Below, one piece after another: positions 17,785 to 28,200 of a stretch of DNA of 32,983 nt; position 1 is the stretch's first letter, and each line of letters begins with the position of its first letter. The position numbers were made by a program, and so were the translations under genes. This stretch comes from Myxococcales bacterium UBA5297 (GTDB taxonomy: Bacteria > Myxococcota > Myxococcia > Myxococcales > UBA5297), in contig DHSB01000130.1 in the NCBI GenBank assembly GCA_002408385.1, forward strand, positions 335 through 33,317, read 5' to 3'. Below the pieces are notes generated by a model that ran no database searches, was not told the origin of the DNA, and worked only from the letters and a program-made list of their open reading frames with translations.

Positions 17785-18000
17785 CGTGGGCCGCGTATCC
17801 GCGACATTCGCCACACCCATGCGATCGACCGGCTGCTCGGTTGGCACCGAGAGGGCAAGGGCGTTCAGGTGTTGTTCCCAGTCCTGAGCACCTACCTCGG
17901 CCACGCCGAACGTCACTGACGCGCAGGTCTACCTCCACACAACCGAGCAGATCCTCACTCTCGCCGGCGGGCGGTTCCATCGCTGCTTTCTAATCGATCC
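17785..18000 (+). pseudogene. remnant of a tyrosine recombinase / integrase
   Basis: The plus strand from 17791 reads PRIRDIRHTHAIDRLLGWHR, then VLFPVLSTYLGHA, and hits a TGA at 17917-17919. In the next frame it continues VTDAQVYLHTTEQILTLAG. This is the C-terminal catalytic block of a tyrosine recombinase: Arg-His of box II (RHTH), LGH, and the active-site Tyr in QVYLHT. A frameshift near 17908-17917 separates the halves, and the N-terminal two-thirds is missing. RHTHA...LLRWYR and LSTYLGH are typical of integrases carried by transposons and integrated plasmids. It marks this region as an old mobile-element scar. Confidence 0.8.
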
Positions 18001-18100
18001 TCAGCCCGCAGGAGAAACACGACGTACGTACTCGGAGGCTGTGGCCACACCGGCCAGCGCGGTCGTTGATGGCATCGGACCACCCGAGTAGCCTCCGGCC

Positions 18101-19885
18101 ATGTGTACGAATTTCGGGATTCCCTTACTGGCCCCAGCCCTCATCTTGGCGGTTGGCTGTAGCACGACCACGCCTCGACCGGTCGCTCCTTGCCCCCAAC
18201 GAGAGCAGCAGAGGGCTGTGCCTTGGGCTGACCAGGGATCGCCTGCGCGGCAGCCCGAACCAAAACCGGCAGCAGCGCCCTCGCCGGCGGAGCCGCAGAC
18301 ACCACCCTCGCGGCTCGACCACGAGCGGATGCTCGCCGATGCGCAGCGTCTCGTTGAGCTGCTCGAGCTGTCTCACCCGGATCCTTACACCCCTGTCGGT
18401 GGGAAGGTCGCGTTCAGGCGCTCCGCGGCCGCGCTGATGCGCTCGCTCCCGACGGGAGACACCGAGCCCAGCCAATTTCGCGACCTTCTTGACGGCTTCC
18501 TCGCCCAGTTGAGCGACGGTCACACGCACATGGAGCGGGAGGCCGTCTCCTGGTACGCGCCTCCTGACGCGCTGCCGCTCGACTTCGACGTGACGGAGGA
18601 CGGGCTTCACGTGCTCGCCGCCGACATCCCGGAAATGAAGGGCACGCGCGGATACCGTGTCCTCGGTGTGGCCGGGATCTCCATCGACGAACTGGCCAAG
18701 CGCTGGGCGCGCCTCTCTCCGGCCGAGAATCGCTTTCATGCCTATGCCCAGTTGCGTCGCGTCCTGACGAGCCCGACGCTGATCGCGCGGCTCGTCCCTG
18801 GTGCAGCCAGCGCGGGACAGGTCTCGCTGGACCTCCTGTCGCCTGTCGGCAAGCGCGAGACTCGGACGATGTCGATTCACTCCGGCAAGAGCGCCGCTGA
18901 CCACGCAAAGTGGATCGAACCGGCCGTACGCGTCACGGACGTGCCAGCCAAGGACGACCCATTCTTCTTCGGGTTCATACGGACGGACACCGTCGCCTAC
19001 CTGCGCGTCGCGACGATCATGGGCCGCGAGGCCTACGAGATGGCCTTTCGGCAGGGCTGGGGAGACCCCCATGCGATGATCGACGGGTACTACTCGCGGA
19101 AAGGCCAGACTGCGCCCGCTGACGTCGAAGCGGCACTTGCCGGAATCCCGTCATTCCTCGAAACCACCGACGCCCTCCTCGAGGAGATGAAGAAGCGGCG
19201 AACGCAGACTCTCGTGATCGATTTGCAGGGCAACGGCGGCGGCGTGACCCCAATGGTTCTGCCGTTTCTTCAGCAGATGTACGGCGACGCGTACTACGCC
19301 CACGACTTCCCGATGGAGTTCGTGACCGTCTTCTCTCAGTTGTACTTGGACAAGTTCCACAAAGACCTCTCCGCGCTGCGAGCCGAGAGAAGCAATCCAG
19401 AGCTGCGGCTCGGCGACTACGGGTTCGAGGCCAAGGAGGAAGGGACCGCCGAGACCAGGCGCAAGAAGGCCCTCGAGGAGTACGCGGCAAAAAAGATGTC
19501 ATTCGCGGCGCGCCTCGAAGCTCTCAAAGGGCAACCGCTCTATACACCAGCGAACGTCGTGGTGCTGTGCGACGAAGGCACATTCAGCGCGGCATTCCAC
19601 TTCCTGTTCTTCCTGCGAGAGCTCGGCGCATCGGTCGTCGGTGTCGCGCCGGGCCAAGCGCCCAACACGTTCATGGAAGTGACGGAGTTCACTCTGCCCA
19701 ACTCGCGCCTCAAGGGCTCGATCTCGAACTCCGCCCAGATATGGCTCGCTGACCCTCGGGCGCAGACGCTCGTTCCAGACGTGGTGCTCACCTACGATCT
19801 CGCCAAGCAGTACCGGTTCGCGACCGACGCGGTGTTGCAACTTGCCGTCGATCGCATCGCCGCCGGCACCCTTCGGAAACGGTAG
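18101..19885 (+). CDS. S41-family (C-terminal processing-like) peptidase lipoprotein
   Basis: This is a 594-aa protein. A short signal peptide ends in a lipobox (LAVGC, C20), so it should be a lipoprotein. A Pro/Ala/Gln-rich spacer (about 22-72) follows. The N-terminal helical domain holds FLAQLSDGHTHME, the block that precedes the PDZ-like part of S41 peptidases. The S41 core starts near residue 310 (TVAYLRVATI) and includes TLVIDLQGNGGG (about 368-379). The nucleophile candidate is S496 in CDEGTFSAAFHF, followed by VVGVAPGQAPNTF. The catalytic Lys is not obvious. Tail-specific peptidases of this type trim or degrade periplasmic proteins. There is no clear ribosome-binding site. It sits between mobile-element debris and a minisatellite, so it may be an accessory gene. 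Confidence 0.9.
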   Translation: MCTNFGIPLLAPALILAVGCSTTTPRPVAPCPQREQQRAVPWADQGSPARQPEPKPAAAPSPAEPQTPPSRLDHERMLADAQRLVELLELSHPDPYTPVGGKVAFRRSAAALMRSLPTGDTEPSQFRDLLDGFLAQLSDGHTHMEREAVSWYAPPDALPLDFDVTEDGLHVLAADIPEMKGTRGYRVLGVAGISIDELAKRWARLSPAENRFHAYAQLRRVLTSPTLIARLVPGAASAGQVSLDLLSPVGKRETRTMSIHSGKSAADHAKWIEPAVRVTDVPAKDDPFFFGFIRTDTVAYLRVATIMGREAYEMAFRQGWGDPHAMIDGYYSRKGQTAPADVEAALAGIPSFLETTDALLEEMKKRRTQTLVIDLQGNGGGVTPMVLPFLQQMYGDAYYAHDFPMEFVTVFSQLYLDKFHKDLSALRAERSNPELRLGDYGFEAKEEGTAETRRKKALEEYAAKKMSFAARLEALKGQPLYTPANVVVLCDEGTFSAAFHFLFFLRELGASVVGVAPGQAPNTFMEVTEFTLPNSRLKGSISNSAQIWLADPRAQTLVPDVVLTYDLAKQYRFATDAVLQLAVDRIAAGTLRKR

Positions 19886-19950
19886 TTGGGTCGCCTGACG
19901 TGGGCGCCATCCCTCGGCGCCACGACATGCGAGGCCGGACCCCCACCTCG

Positions 19951-20022
19951 TCATGTGCCCTGCCAGCCGAGAGGTCCGTCGGCGGATCGAGCCGAGGTCA
20001 CATGACGGAGTCGGGCACATGA
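19951..20022. repeat. perfect 10-bp inverted repeat
   Basis: TCATGTGCCC (19951-19960) and GGGCACATGA (20013-20022) are perfect inverted copies 52 bases apart. A further CACATGAC lies inside at 19999-20006. The arrangement could be the ends of a small non-autonomous element or an IS scar; no target-site duplication was identified. Confidence 0.6.
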
Positions 20023-20400
20023 ATTCCAACTTCTGCCAGTAAGTGGCCCCGCGATCGAAACGAGCCTCGGATACTTCAGCCTGCGACGGCTCGAATGAGC
20101 CGTCATACAGGCCCTGCGCCCGCCGAAGAGGATGGAGGCGACGGATTCCATGTTCTTGTTTTTGGAACGAATGTTCCTGGTCTTAGAACGGCTTCCGGTG
20201 ACCGGTCAGTCCCGCTTCCGGTCGAACGACACTTGCTTCGCCGCATACCCGGAATGCTGAGGCGGGGTTCTCGACGACCGCCGCTCGGCCGACGCGGCTG
20301 CCTGCCGGATGACCATGCGGGTCCGGGCTCACAGGCGCGCGTTTTGCCTTGGCGCGAGATGGTGGCCTGCGCGGCTGTGCGGCCGACAGCTTCGCCGCGG

Positions 20401-20690
20401 GCCAGAGGCCCTTTCCGGCGCCCAGAACGCGTTTTCCCAGCGCCAGAGGCTCTCTCCGGCGCCCAGAACGCGATTCTCCGGCGCCAGAGGCCTTCTCTGG
20501 CTCCCAGAACGCGATTGGCCCGGGCCAGAGGCGTTCTCCGACTCCTAGAAGACGATTGGCCGGGGCCAGAGGCGCTCTTTGACTCCCAGAAGACGATTGG
20601 CGGGCGCGAAAGGCCTCTTCAGAGCTCCAGCAGGCGACTGGCCGCCGGAAGAGGCGACTTTGGAGTTCCCGACCTCGATTCGCCGGGGCA
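20401..20690. repeat. 41-bp degenerate minisatellite, at least 7 units
   Basis: Units start at 20401, 20442, 20483, 20524, 20565, 20606 and 20647, each exactly 41 bases apart. An eighth, weak unit starts at 20688. The consensus begins GCCAGAGGC, has CCCAGAA in the middle and ends CGATTGGCCGG. The first units are best conserved and the last two decayed. Because 41 is not a multiple of 3, the long open frames on both strands here are repeat artefacts. The region from 19886 to 20400 otherwise shows no supported gene. Confidence 0.92.
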
Positions 20691-20758
20691 GGGCGGTGTC
20701 GTCGAGCCCCGAGCAGCAGCGACACGGCGCCTCACGGCTCACGAACCCCGCAAATTGA

Positions 20759-20813
20759 AGAGCCCACGCGGCAAGAGCGGCTGCGGTGGCCGCCGATTGC
20801 CGACGTGGGCTCT
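20759..20813 (-). terminator. long-loop hairpin terminator of the 250-aa gene
   Basis: AGAGCCCACG (20759-20768) and CGTGGGCTCT (20804-20813) form a perfect 10-bp stem. It begins 15 bases beyond the stop codon of the minus-strand gene. TCAATTTG follows on the minus strand. The loop is long (35 bases) and partly self-complementary. Confidence 0.65.
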
Positions 20814-20827
20814 ATGAAGACTGCCTG

Positions 20828-21580
20828 CTACGGCTCGGAGACCGGGGCCTCCGTGGTGGTCGTCGCCTCGGCGACCTCGCCGGCGGTCTGGCCCGGCCGC
20901 TTGCGCGACGGCCGAACGCGGCGGGCGAGCTCGTGGTCGCCGACCACCTCGAGCATCGTGCTCAGGAGGTTGGCGGCGAAGCCGAACGCGCGGTCGTGCT
21001 CGGCGATGGCGCGGTTCTTCTCCACGAGCGTGAACTCTGCCTCCCGCTTCTCCTTGGCGAGCGAAGTGAGCGCGGAGCCGAGCTTCTCGGCAGGCGTGGA
21101 GAGCTTCGCCGTCCAGATCGCCTTGTCAAAGGTGAAGCCCACGACTTCGCCGTTGGCGGGAGGAGTCCAGTGGGCGAGCCGCCCAAGGACGTCTCCGGCC
21201 AGCGAATGAACCGCGGCCGAGTCCATCGGCGTGGGGACATCGAGGCCGAGCCGCTTCGGCGCCTGGTCGCCGTAGACGAAGCCCACGGTGTCGCGGAGCG
21301 AGCCGAGGGCATCGGCGAGCTCTTGCCGAGCCTCGTCGCGCTGCAGGCGGAAAGGCGCGTCGTCGTCCTGCTCGGCGAGGTTGGCGCGATCGGCGGCGAC
21401 CATCGCGCCGTCCGCGTTCTCGAGCTGCGCGGCGACTGCGTCGAGGACGGCGGCGGTGGCCTCGGGTGGTATGCCGGGCCAGATGGAGAGCTTCTCCATC
21501 AAGCGCGGCTTGTTGTCGCCGATGGAGGCAAGGACCAGGGTCCCGGACTTGCCGCGATCGGTTACCAGCTTCGATGGCAT
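20828..21580 (-). CDS. unrecognised 250-aa cytoplasmic protein
   Basis: ATG 21580 (MPSKLVTDRGKSGTLV) has a strong GGGGAGG site 8 bases upstream, so the longer frame reaching to 21706 is rejected. The protein has no signal peptide or membrane segment. The N-terminal part contains ASIGDNKPRLMEKLSIWPG. The centre is helical and rich in Ala, Asp, Glu and Arg (about 60-120). A segment EVVGFTFDKAIWTAKLSTP lies near 145-165. The Thr/Glu-rich end has TTTTEAPVSEP. I do not recognise a family. It is transcribed toward the minisatellite and ends at a hairpin terminator. It lies downstream of the giant YD-repeat gene on the same strand, but about 620 bases away, too far to assume an operon or to propose it as an immunity gene. 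Confidence 0.8.
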   Translation of the reverse strand: MPSKLVTDRGKSGTLVLASIGDNKPRLMEKLSIWPGIPPEATAAVLDAVAAQLENADGAMVAADRANLAEQDDDAPFRLQRDEARQELADALGSLRDTVGFVYGDQAPKRLGLDVPTPMDSAAVHSLAGDVLGRLAHWTPPANGEVVGFTFDKAIWTAKLSTPAEKLGSALTSLAKEKREAEFTLVEKNRAIAEHDRAFGFAANLLSTMLEVVGDHELARRVRPSRKRPGQTAGEVAEATTTTEAPVSEP

Positions 21581-21859
21581 CGATGCTTCCTCCCCTGCTC
21601 CCGTATCGACGGCCGGAATGGCCGGGAATAGAACGGAGCGGGAGCAAGTGAGCAACAAATCCACCCGGGGTTCAAGTCGTAAATTCGCGAGTGTTTGATA
21701 AGGCACAGGCCGAAGGCTCCTGGAGCCTGCGATGAGGCGGGCGAGTAGTCCGCGGAACCGGAGCTGGGCGGCTCCCTATCGCGCGGGCCCGAGCTCCGAG
21801 GGCGTTTTGCGAGGCCGCTGCCCCGCGCAGTTGCCCTTACGCCGCTCGAGCTGCGGGCG

Positions 21860-21936
21860 CAGCCTCGCGTCGCTGGTGCCGAGGAGCACGTGGGCCACTC
21901 GAGCTTCGAAGCTTCGAGCGCTGGTGAAGCCGCGAG
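21860..21936 (+). repeat. left copy of the direct repeat flanking the YD-repeat gene
   Basis: CAGCCTCGCGTCGCTGGTGC and the sequence after it align with 29007-29072 at about 80% identity by eye, in the same orientation. Both copies are followed by GCGCTGG. The gap 21581-22203 contains no supported gene. Confidence 0.7.
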
Positions 21937-22141
21937 CGTGCTGGTTGATCGGGGGCCAGTGCACCAGGGCCACGCCGTAGCAGGCGCCCCGGGAGGCGGG
22001 AATCGGCTCACGGACGGCCCGATCCGCGTCATGGCTCGCGATGGCCGCCGCGACGCAGCCTCGCGCCGGCCTCCGTTCTCGCCCGTCAGAGACCTCATGG
22101 CGCTTGTTCTTCCTTTGCGCAGCTTCGAGCCGCCCGATGAG

Positions 22142-22169
22142 CCCGGCCTCCGCGACGCTGGAGGCCGGG
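22142..22169 (-). terminator. perfect 10-bp hairpin downstream of the YD-repeat gene
   Basis: CCCGGCCTCC (22142-22151) and GGAGGCCGGG (22160-22169) pair perfectly around an 8-base loop, 35 bases after the stop codon. No T tract follows on the minus strand, so transcription termination is likely but not certain. Confidence 0.55.
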
Positions 22170-22203
22170 ACCTTCTCGAGCACCAGGATGAACTCCGGAC
22201 CAA

Positions 22204-25200
22204 TCACGGTCCGGTCGTCGGGTTGTAGTACTCGGTCTGCGACTGCTGCGGCGGGTTGTAGTGGAAGGCGCCCGCTTCGTACGTGTAGGTCGGCGACGTC
22301 TCCAGGTGCTTGGTGGCGTCGTGGAACTTCTTCGTCGAGTCGACCCAGGTGTCGATCCCCAGCCGCTTCAGCGGGGTCGTGACGAAGTTGACCGGGTTGC
22401 AGAGGCTCAGGACGGGTTGGTTCGTCCTTTCCCCCCATTTCTCGAGATTGTTCTGCGCCGCAGGCACCTTGAGCTTTCCCGCCAGCCAGCCGATGAAGTC
22501 CGTCCACGCGTAGGCGATTTTCCGCCTCTGCTCCGCCCACCGGTCGAAGTCGTCGTTGCCGCAGGCTTTGGTCTGCAGGCCGCTGCCGTCGCGCAGATTG
22601 ACCGGATCAGCGAGCACGTACTGGTAGAGGTTCGGATCGAAGCCCGCGAAGAGGATCGGGTCCTTGGCCGTCCAGCGGCCGGTTCGCGGGTCATAGTCGC
22701 GGACGCCGAAGCGCACCAACCCGAGGTCGGCGTCGTACAGTCCGCCGGCGAACCCGAACGGCTGGAACCCGGGGGCCGTATCGACGAGCACGTTGCCGAA
22801 GGCGTCGTAGTCGAGCCGCTGCGCTATCGCGCCGGTCGCGGCGTTCACGACGAGCCTTGGGCTGCCATTGTCCCCGGAGAGGATGCGATAGGTCTCGCCG
22901 GCCTTGACCAGGTAGTCGGGCACGTCGCGCCGGCTCGCGTAGATGAAGCGGCTGGTGACCGCGCCGCTGCCGTCGAGCTCGGCGACCGGGCCTTGCGCCT
23001 CGCCATAGAGCCAACCGCGCACGAGCACTCCGTCGACGCGCTTGCCGATTCGCCGGTTGCGGCCATCGATCGCGTAGGTCACGGCGTGCCCGTCAGGCAG
23101 CAAGGCGGCGACGAGGTTGCCCAAGTCGTCGTACTCGTACGTCGTGGTCTGCCCGGCCTCGGTGCGGCTGAGCAGCTCGCCATTCGCCGTATAGGAGAAC
23201 TGCACGGCGCCGGCCTGCTCGAGCCGATCCTGAGCGTCATAGGTGTACGGCGTGACCTGTGCGCCGAGCATCGCGGTCAGGCGATTGCCGTTCGCGTCGT
23301 AGGTGTAGTGCTCCACCTCGGCGCCGTCGCGTTGCACCGTCACCAGGCGCCCGTCTGCGTCGTACGCGTATTCGTAGGAGTGGGCCTCGCCCGCCAGCTC
23401 CTCCTGGTCCTGGGAGATACGCCCGGCCGGATCGCGGGTGACGGTTCGCGAGAAGAGCGGGCTGCCGCCGAACGCGGCGAGGTAACCGACCAGATCGCCG
23501 TACGGGTCGTAGCTGCGCGTGTCGCTGACCCCGCCCAGGGAAGTGCCGACGAGGAGGGCGTTGAGCGGGCTGCGCTCGAGGGCCAGGGCGCCGGCCGAGA
23601 CGAGCTCGTCGTCCCCGTCGTAGGCGAAGCTCACCACGCCGGCGCCGTCGACGGCCTCGCTCGCCAGCCGGAAGCTCGCGTCGAAGGTGCGCGTCACGCT
23701 GCCGGCCACCGGCCCCGACCAGGTCTCGCCGCTCGGCAGCGGGCCGTCGTGGCTCAAGGCGAGCTGCACGCCGTCGGGCGCCTCGATGCTGACGAGCTGC
23801 CCGGTCGTCGGCGAATACCCGAACGACAGCGTGCCGCGGTTGAAGCTCATCGCGCTCATGTGCCCGGCCGAGTCGTAGTCAGTGGCCACCGCGCGCCCGT
23901 CCGGTCGGCTGATTTGCGTGAGCTTGCCGTCGAGGTCGTAGGCGTAGGAGGTCGGGCCGGTGCCTGCGACCGGCGGCGGCTGATACGCGGCGAGCTCGTC
24001 GCGTTCGGTGTACTGCAGGCCGTGCGCGGGGCGCCCCGGCGGCGTCACCGAGGTCAGATTGCCGCTCTCGTCGTAGCCGTAAGCGACGGTGGCGCCGCTC
24101 GGCAGCGTCATCGCAATGATCCGGCCCGCCGCGTCGTGCGCGAAACCGGTGGTGCGCCCGAGCGTGTCGGTGATCGACGCCATCTGGCCGAGCGCGTCGT
24201 AGCCGAAGGTCGTCGCGCGCGTGCCCTGCGAGAGCCCCGTGGGCCGGCCGCGGTCGTCGTAGCCGTAGCCCACCTCGAGCATGCCGGAGGTGCCGGTGGC
24301 GACCACGCGGCCGAGCGCGTCGATGCGGGCGGTCGTCACCCGGCCTTCCGGACTGGTCACGGTGAACCCGCGGCTCGCCGCGTCGTACTCGGAAACCAGG
24401 AGCGCGCCGTTCTTCCACGCCGTGTCGCTCTGCGACACGATGCTCAAGGGATCGTCGGGATCGGAGAGCAGCGTGCTGCGGGTGGTGACGACCTGTTCGA
24501 CGACTCCGCCCGGCGTGGTGATCGTCTGGAGTTGCGGCAGCGTGACGATCGGGCCCCAGCGCGGGTCGGCGACATCGAGCCGCAACGTCGTGGTCTGGTC
24601 GGGGACGACGAGCTCGAAGGAGCCGTCCGGGCCGCGCTCGCTCGTGCTCTGGGTGCCGTCGGGGAAGGTGTTCGTGCGCCGCTCCACGCCGCTCGGGAGC
24701 AGCGCGACCGAGTAGAGGGTCGTGCGGCCCATGGCGCTCGTGCGCGTGACCTCGAATCCGTCCTCGGTGGTGGTGTGGACCAGCGACTGCGAGCCGCCGA
24801 GCGGATCGCTCTCGAGGCTCAACCGCCCTTCCTCGTCGTATTCGAGCGACCACGAGTTGCCGCGGGCGTCGGTCTGCTGCTGGATCAGGCCGTCGGCGCT
24901 GTAGGTGAAGTGCAGCGTTTCGCCGGCGGGGTTGGCGATCGTCGCCAGGTGGCCGTTCGCGTCGAGCGTGAAGCTGGTTAGCTGTCCGTACGGCGAGCGC
25001 ACGCCAGTCGGCCGACCGCTGCTGTCGCGCAGCACCTCGGTGAGGTTGTCCGTGCCACCGGTCTTCTCGGTCACCTGCGCGAGCCGACCGGCCGCGTCGT
25101 AGGCGAACTCGTACCGCACCGAGCCGGTGAGCGCCTGCAGCGTGCGCAGGTGCCGGCCCCTGCCGCTGAAGACGTAGACCTCGGCGCCGTCGGGCGAGGG

Positions 25201-28200
25201 GATGAGGACGTCGGTGAGGTTGAAGCCGGGGATCTGCTGGCTGATGCGCCGCACGCAGGGGCGGTCGCCGTCCTCGATGAAGATGCTGCCGTCGGGACCG
25301 AGCGCGACCTCGAGCGGCGTCTGCATCTCGGCCTGGAGCGGCGCGCCGCCGTCACCCGAGTAGCCGCCGTTCCCGTTGCCGGCGATGGTGGTGATGATGC
25401 CGTCGGGCGAGACCTGGCGTACCCGGTGGTTGCCCGCGTCGGCGATGAGCAGCGTGCCGTCCGGTTCGGCGAACACGTCCTCGGGCACGTTGAGCAGGGC
25501 GTCTGTTGCCGGGCCGCCGTCGCCGGCGAACCCGGCGCTGCCGCTGCCGGCCACGGTGTGGATGATGCCCTCCGGGGTGACGCGGCGGATGACGTGGGCG
25601 GTGCCGTCGCTCAGGTAGATGCTGCCGTCGCGGCCGATCGAGACGTTGGTCGGGAAGTTGATCGAGGCCTCGGTCGCCGGCCCCCCGTCGCCGCTGTAGC
25701 CCAGCGAGCCGTCTCCTGCGACGGTCGCGATGACCCCGTCAGGCGACACCTTGCGGATGCGGGCGTTCTGGTCGTCAGTGAGGTAGACGCTGCCGTCGGG
25801 GCCGACGTCGAGGTCGGAGACGCCGTTGACCGAGGCGTAGATCGCGGGGCCGCCGTCGCCGCCGAATCCCGGCAGCCCATTGCCGGCGAGCGTCGTGATC
25901 GTCCCGGCGGGATCGACGCGCCGGACGCGGTTGTTGAGCTGGTCGGCGATGTAGAGGCTGCCTTCGGGGCCGACCGCGACGCCGGTCGGGCCGAAAAGCG
26001 CGGCCTCGGTCGCCGGGCCGCCGTCGCCCGACCAGCCGGCGAGCCCGTTGCCAGCCACGGTGCGGATGATGCCGTCGGAGCCGACCTTGCGGAGGCGGTT
26101 GTTGCCACCGTCGGCGATGTAGAGGCTGCCGTCGGGGCCGACGGTCATTCCGAACGGCTGATTGAGGGACGCCTCGGTCGCGGGGATTTCGTCCCCGTTG
26201 AAGCCGGGCGCGCCGGTGCCGGCGACGGTGGTGATGCGGCCGGGCGTCACCTCGCCGAGACCGCGGATGCGCTCGCCGCTGCCAAGGTACACGGTGCGCG
26301 AGGTCGGGTCGTACGAGTGATGCACGCTCAGGCTCCACCCGCCGAGCCCCTCGCCGCGCACGTCCCAGGCGCCGAGGAGGAAGTCCTTGCGCTGAGAGAG
26401 CCGGATAGCCTCGCGCGCCGGGATGTCGCCCGCGATGGGCACGCCGCTCGAGAGGGCGAAGCTCCTCGGGAAGCTCGGCGGATAGTTGTAGACCCCGTCG
26501 TACACGTAGTCGACGCGCACGCTGGCGCGCTGCGCGCCCTGCAACCGCCGGCCGTAGGCGTCGAGGCCGTCCCAGACGAAGGTGTACGAGAGGTCCGGCG
26601 CCGGCGCGAAGCTCTGCCGCACGAGCTGGCCGGCGATGGAGATCTCGAGGTCGATGCGCTTCAACGGCGAGGGCACCGTGGCCCCGCTGAGCGGCAGGTG
26701 CAGCGTGTGCGGCGCCTGGTTGCCGGCGACCCGGTCGCTGCGGTACGCGAGCGCGTAGGGCGTGCCGACGACCGGCACCGACTCGCCGAAGAGCTGGTTC
26801 TGGCATTCGATGGACGAGCCGCCCGCGTACGCGCACGAATCGGAGATCGGGCGTTGCTGCAGATCGAGTGGGCGGTCGATGACCGGCTCCACCGAGCCTG
26901 GTAGCGGGCTGATGCCGTAGTTGAGGTCGTACGGCGTGAAGTGAGAGATGCGCGCGCGCCACAGGCTCTGCCCGGTCGGAAAGAGCGAGGCGAGCGTGAC
27001 CAGCTCCTCGTCGGTGATGCCGAGCTCGCCGAGCTGGACGGCGGTGGCGGGGGTGCCGCTGCCGTCGACGTCGAGCTGTGCCCGCCCGGCGGCGACGCCG
27101 AGGATCGCGAGCACCCGGCCGTCGTCGGACGGGACCCAGGCGCCGAGTCGCCTGTCGTAGAAGCCGACCGGGACGGCGAGCCCGACGGGCATCCCGACGA
27201 AGTTCTCCACGTAGAACGGGACCGCTTGGTCGAAGTCGACCGACGTCGCGCCGGCCGACTGCGCCTCGTCGACCGTGAAGTCGACCGCGTAGGTGTAGCC
27301 GCTCGTCGGCGGCAGCTCGGCGGGCATCGATTGCGGGCCGCCCTCGCCGACGGTCATCTCGGTGGCGCGCACGTGAAGGACGGAGAGTGGCTGCTGCAGG
27401 CCTCCGGGCAGCGTCATCGTCGCCTGCACGCCAGCCGGGAAGACGAGCGTGGCGGTGCGCGCGCCGTCGCCGTCGGTGGCGGTGCTGCCGCGCGCGACCT
27501 GCGCGGTCGCCGCGGGCAGGGCGATCTCCGTGACCGCGGCGTCGAGCGGCAGCAGCGTGACTTCGGGCACCGCGGTGAACTGCTGCCAAGGCGCCTCGAC
27601 CTGTCGCTGCGCCTCGAGGAAGCCGCTCTTCGCGTACGCGATGGTCAGGGGGCCGCCGCCGTTGACCGCGAGGTCGAAGCGGCCGTCCTCGCGACTGAGC
27701 GTCTGCCCGAGCTCCGGGTGCCCGAGGATCGCGATGGTCACCCCGGGCAGCGCGACGCCGCTCCGGTCGACGACAAGGCCGCGCAGCACCGCGACGCGCA
27801 GCAGGTCGATGGTGCCCGGCGCGACTCCGCTCTGGATCGGCGTCGGGCCGGAGAAGAGAAACGCGGACTCGGTGAGCAGGTCGGTCGCCACGGTCGAATC
27901 GATCGGCGGCGCGACGGTCGAGGGATCCGGCGGCAGCGGCGGCGCCAGCTCGGCGAAGGTAGCCGCGACCGAGTGGTCGCGCTCCATCGTCACCTCGATT
28001 GGATTCGAGGCACCGGCCGGCGCGCCATCGACGGTCCAACCGACGAACTCGAAGCCGGCAGAAGGCGTCGCGGTGATCTCGACGACCGTGCCCGCCGCGT
28101 ACGTCGGGCCGGGTGGCGAGGCGGAGACGCTGCCGCCCTCGTTCGACGACAGCGCCAGCGCGAAGGTCTGCGCGCAGGTCGGCCCGCCCACGTCGAGCCG

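Noticed and set aside
20401..20690. Possible CRISPR array
   Set aside because: Whole 41-bp units are similar, there are no unique spacers, and no cas genes are present.
20095..20817. Long open frames on both strands across the minisatellite
   Set aside because: They arise from a 41-bp repeat that lacks stops in several frames; the period is not a multiple of 3 and no ribosome-binding site or known domain supports them.
22261..24981. 906-aa plus-strand open frame opposite the YD-repeat gene
   Set aside because: Shadow frame: no domain and the composition is a mirror of the YD repeats on the minus strand.
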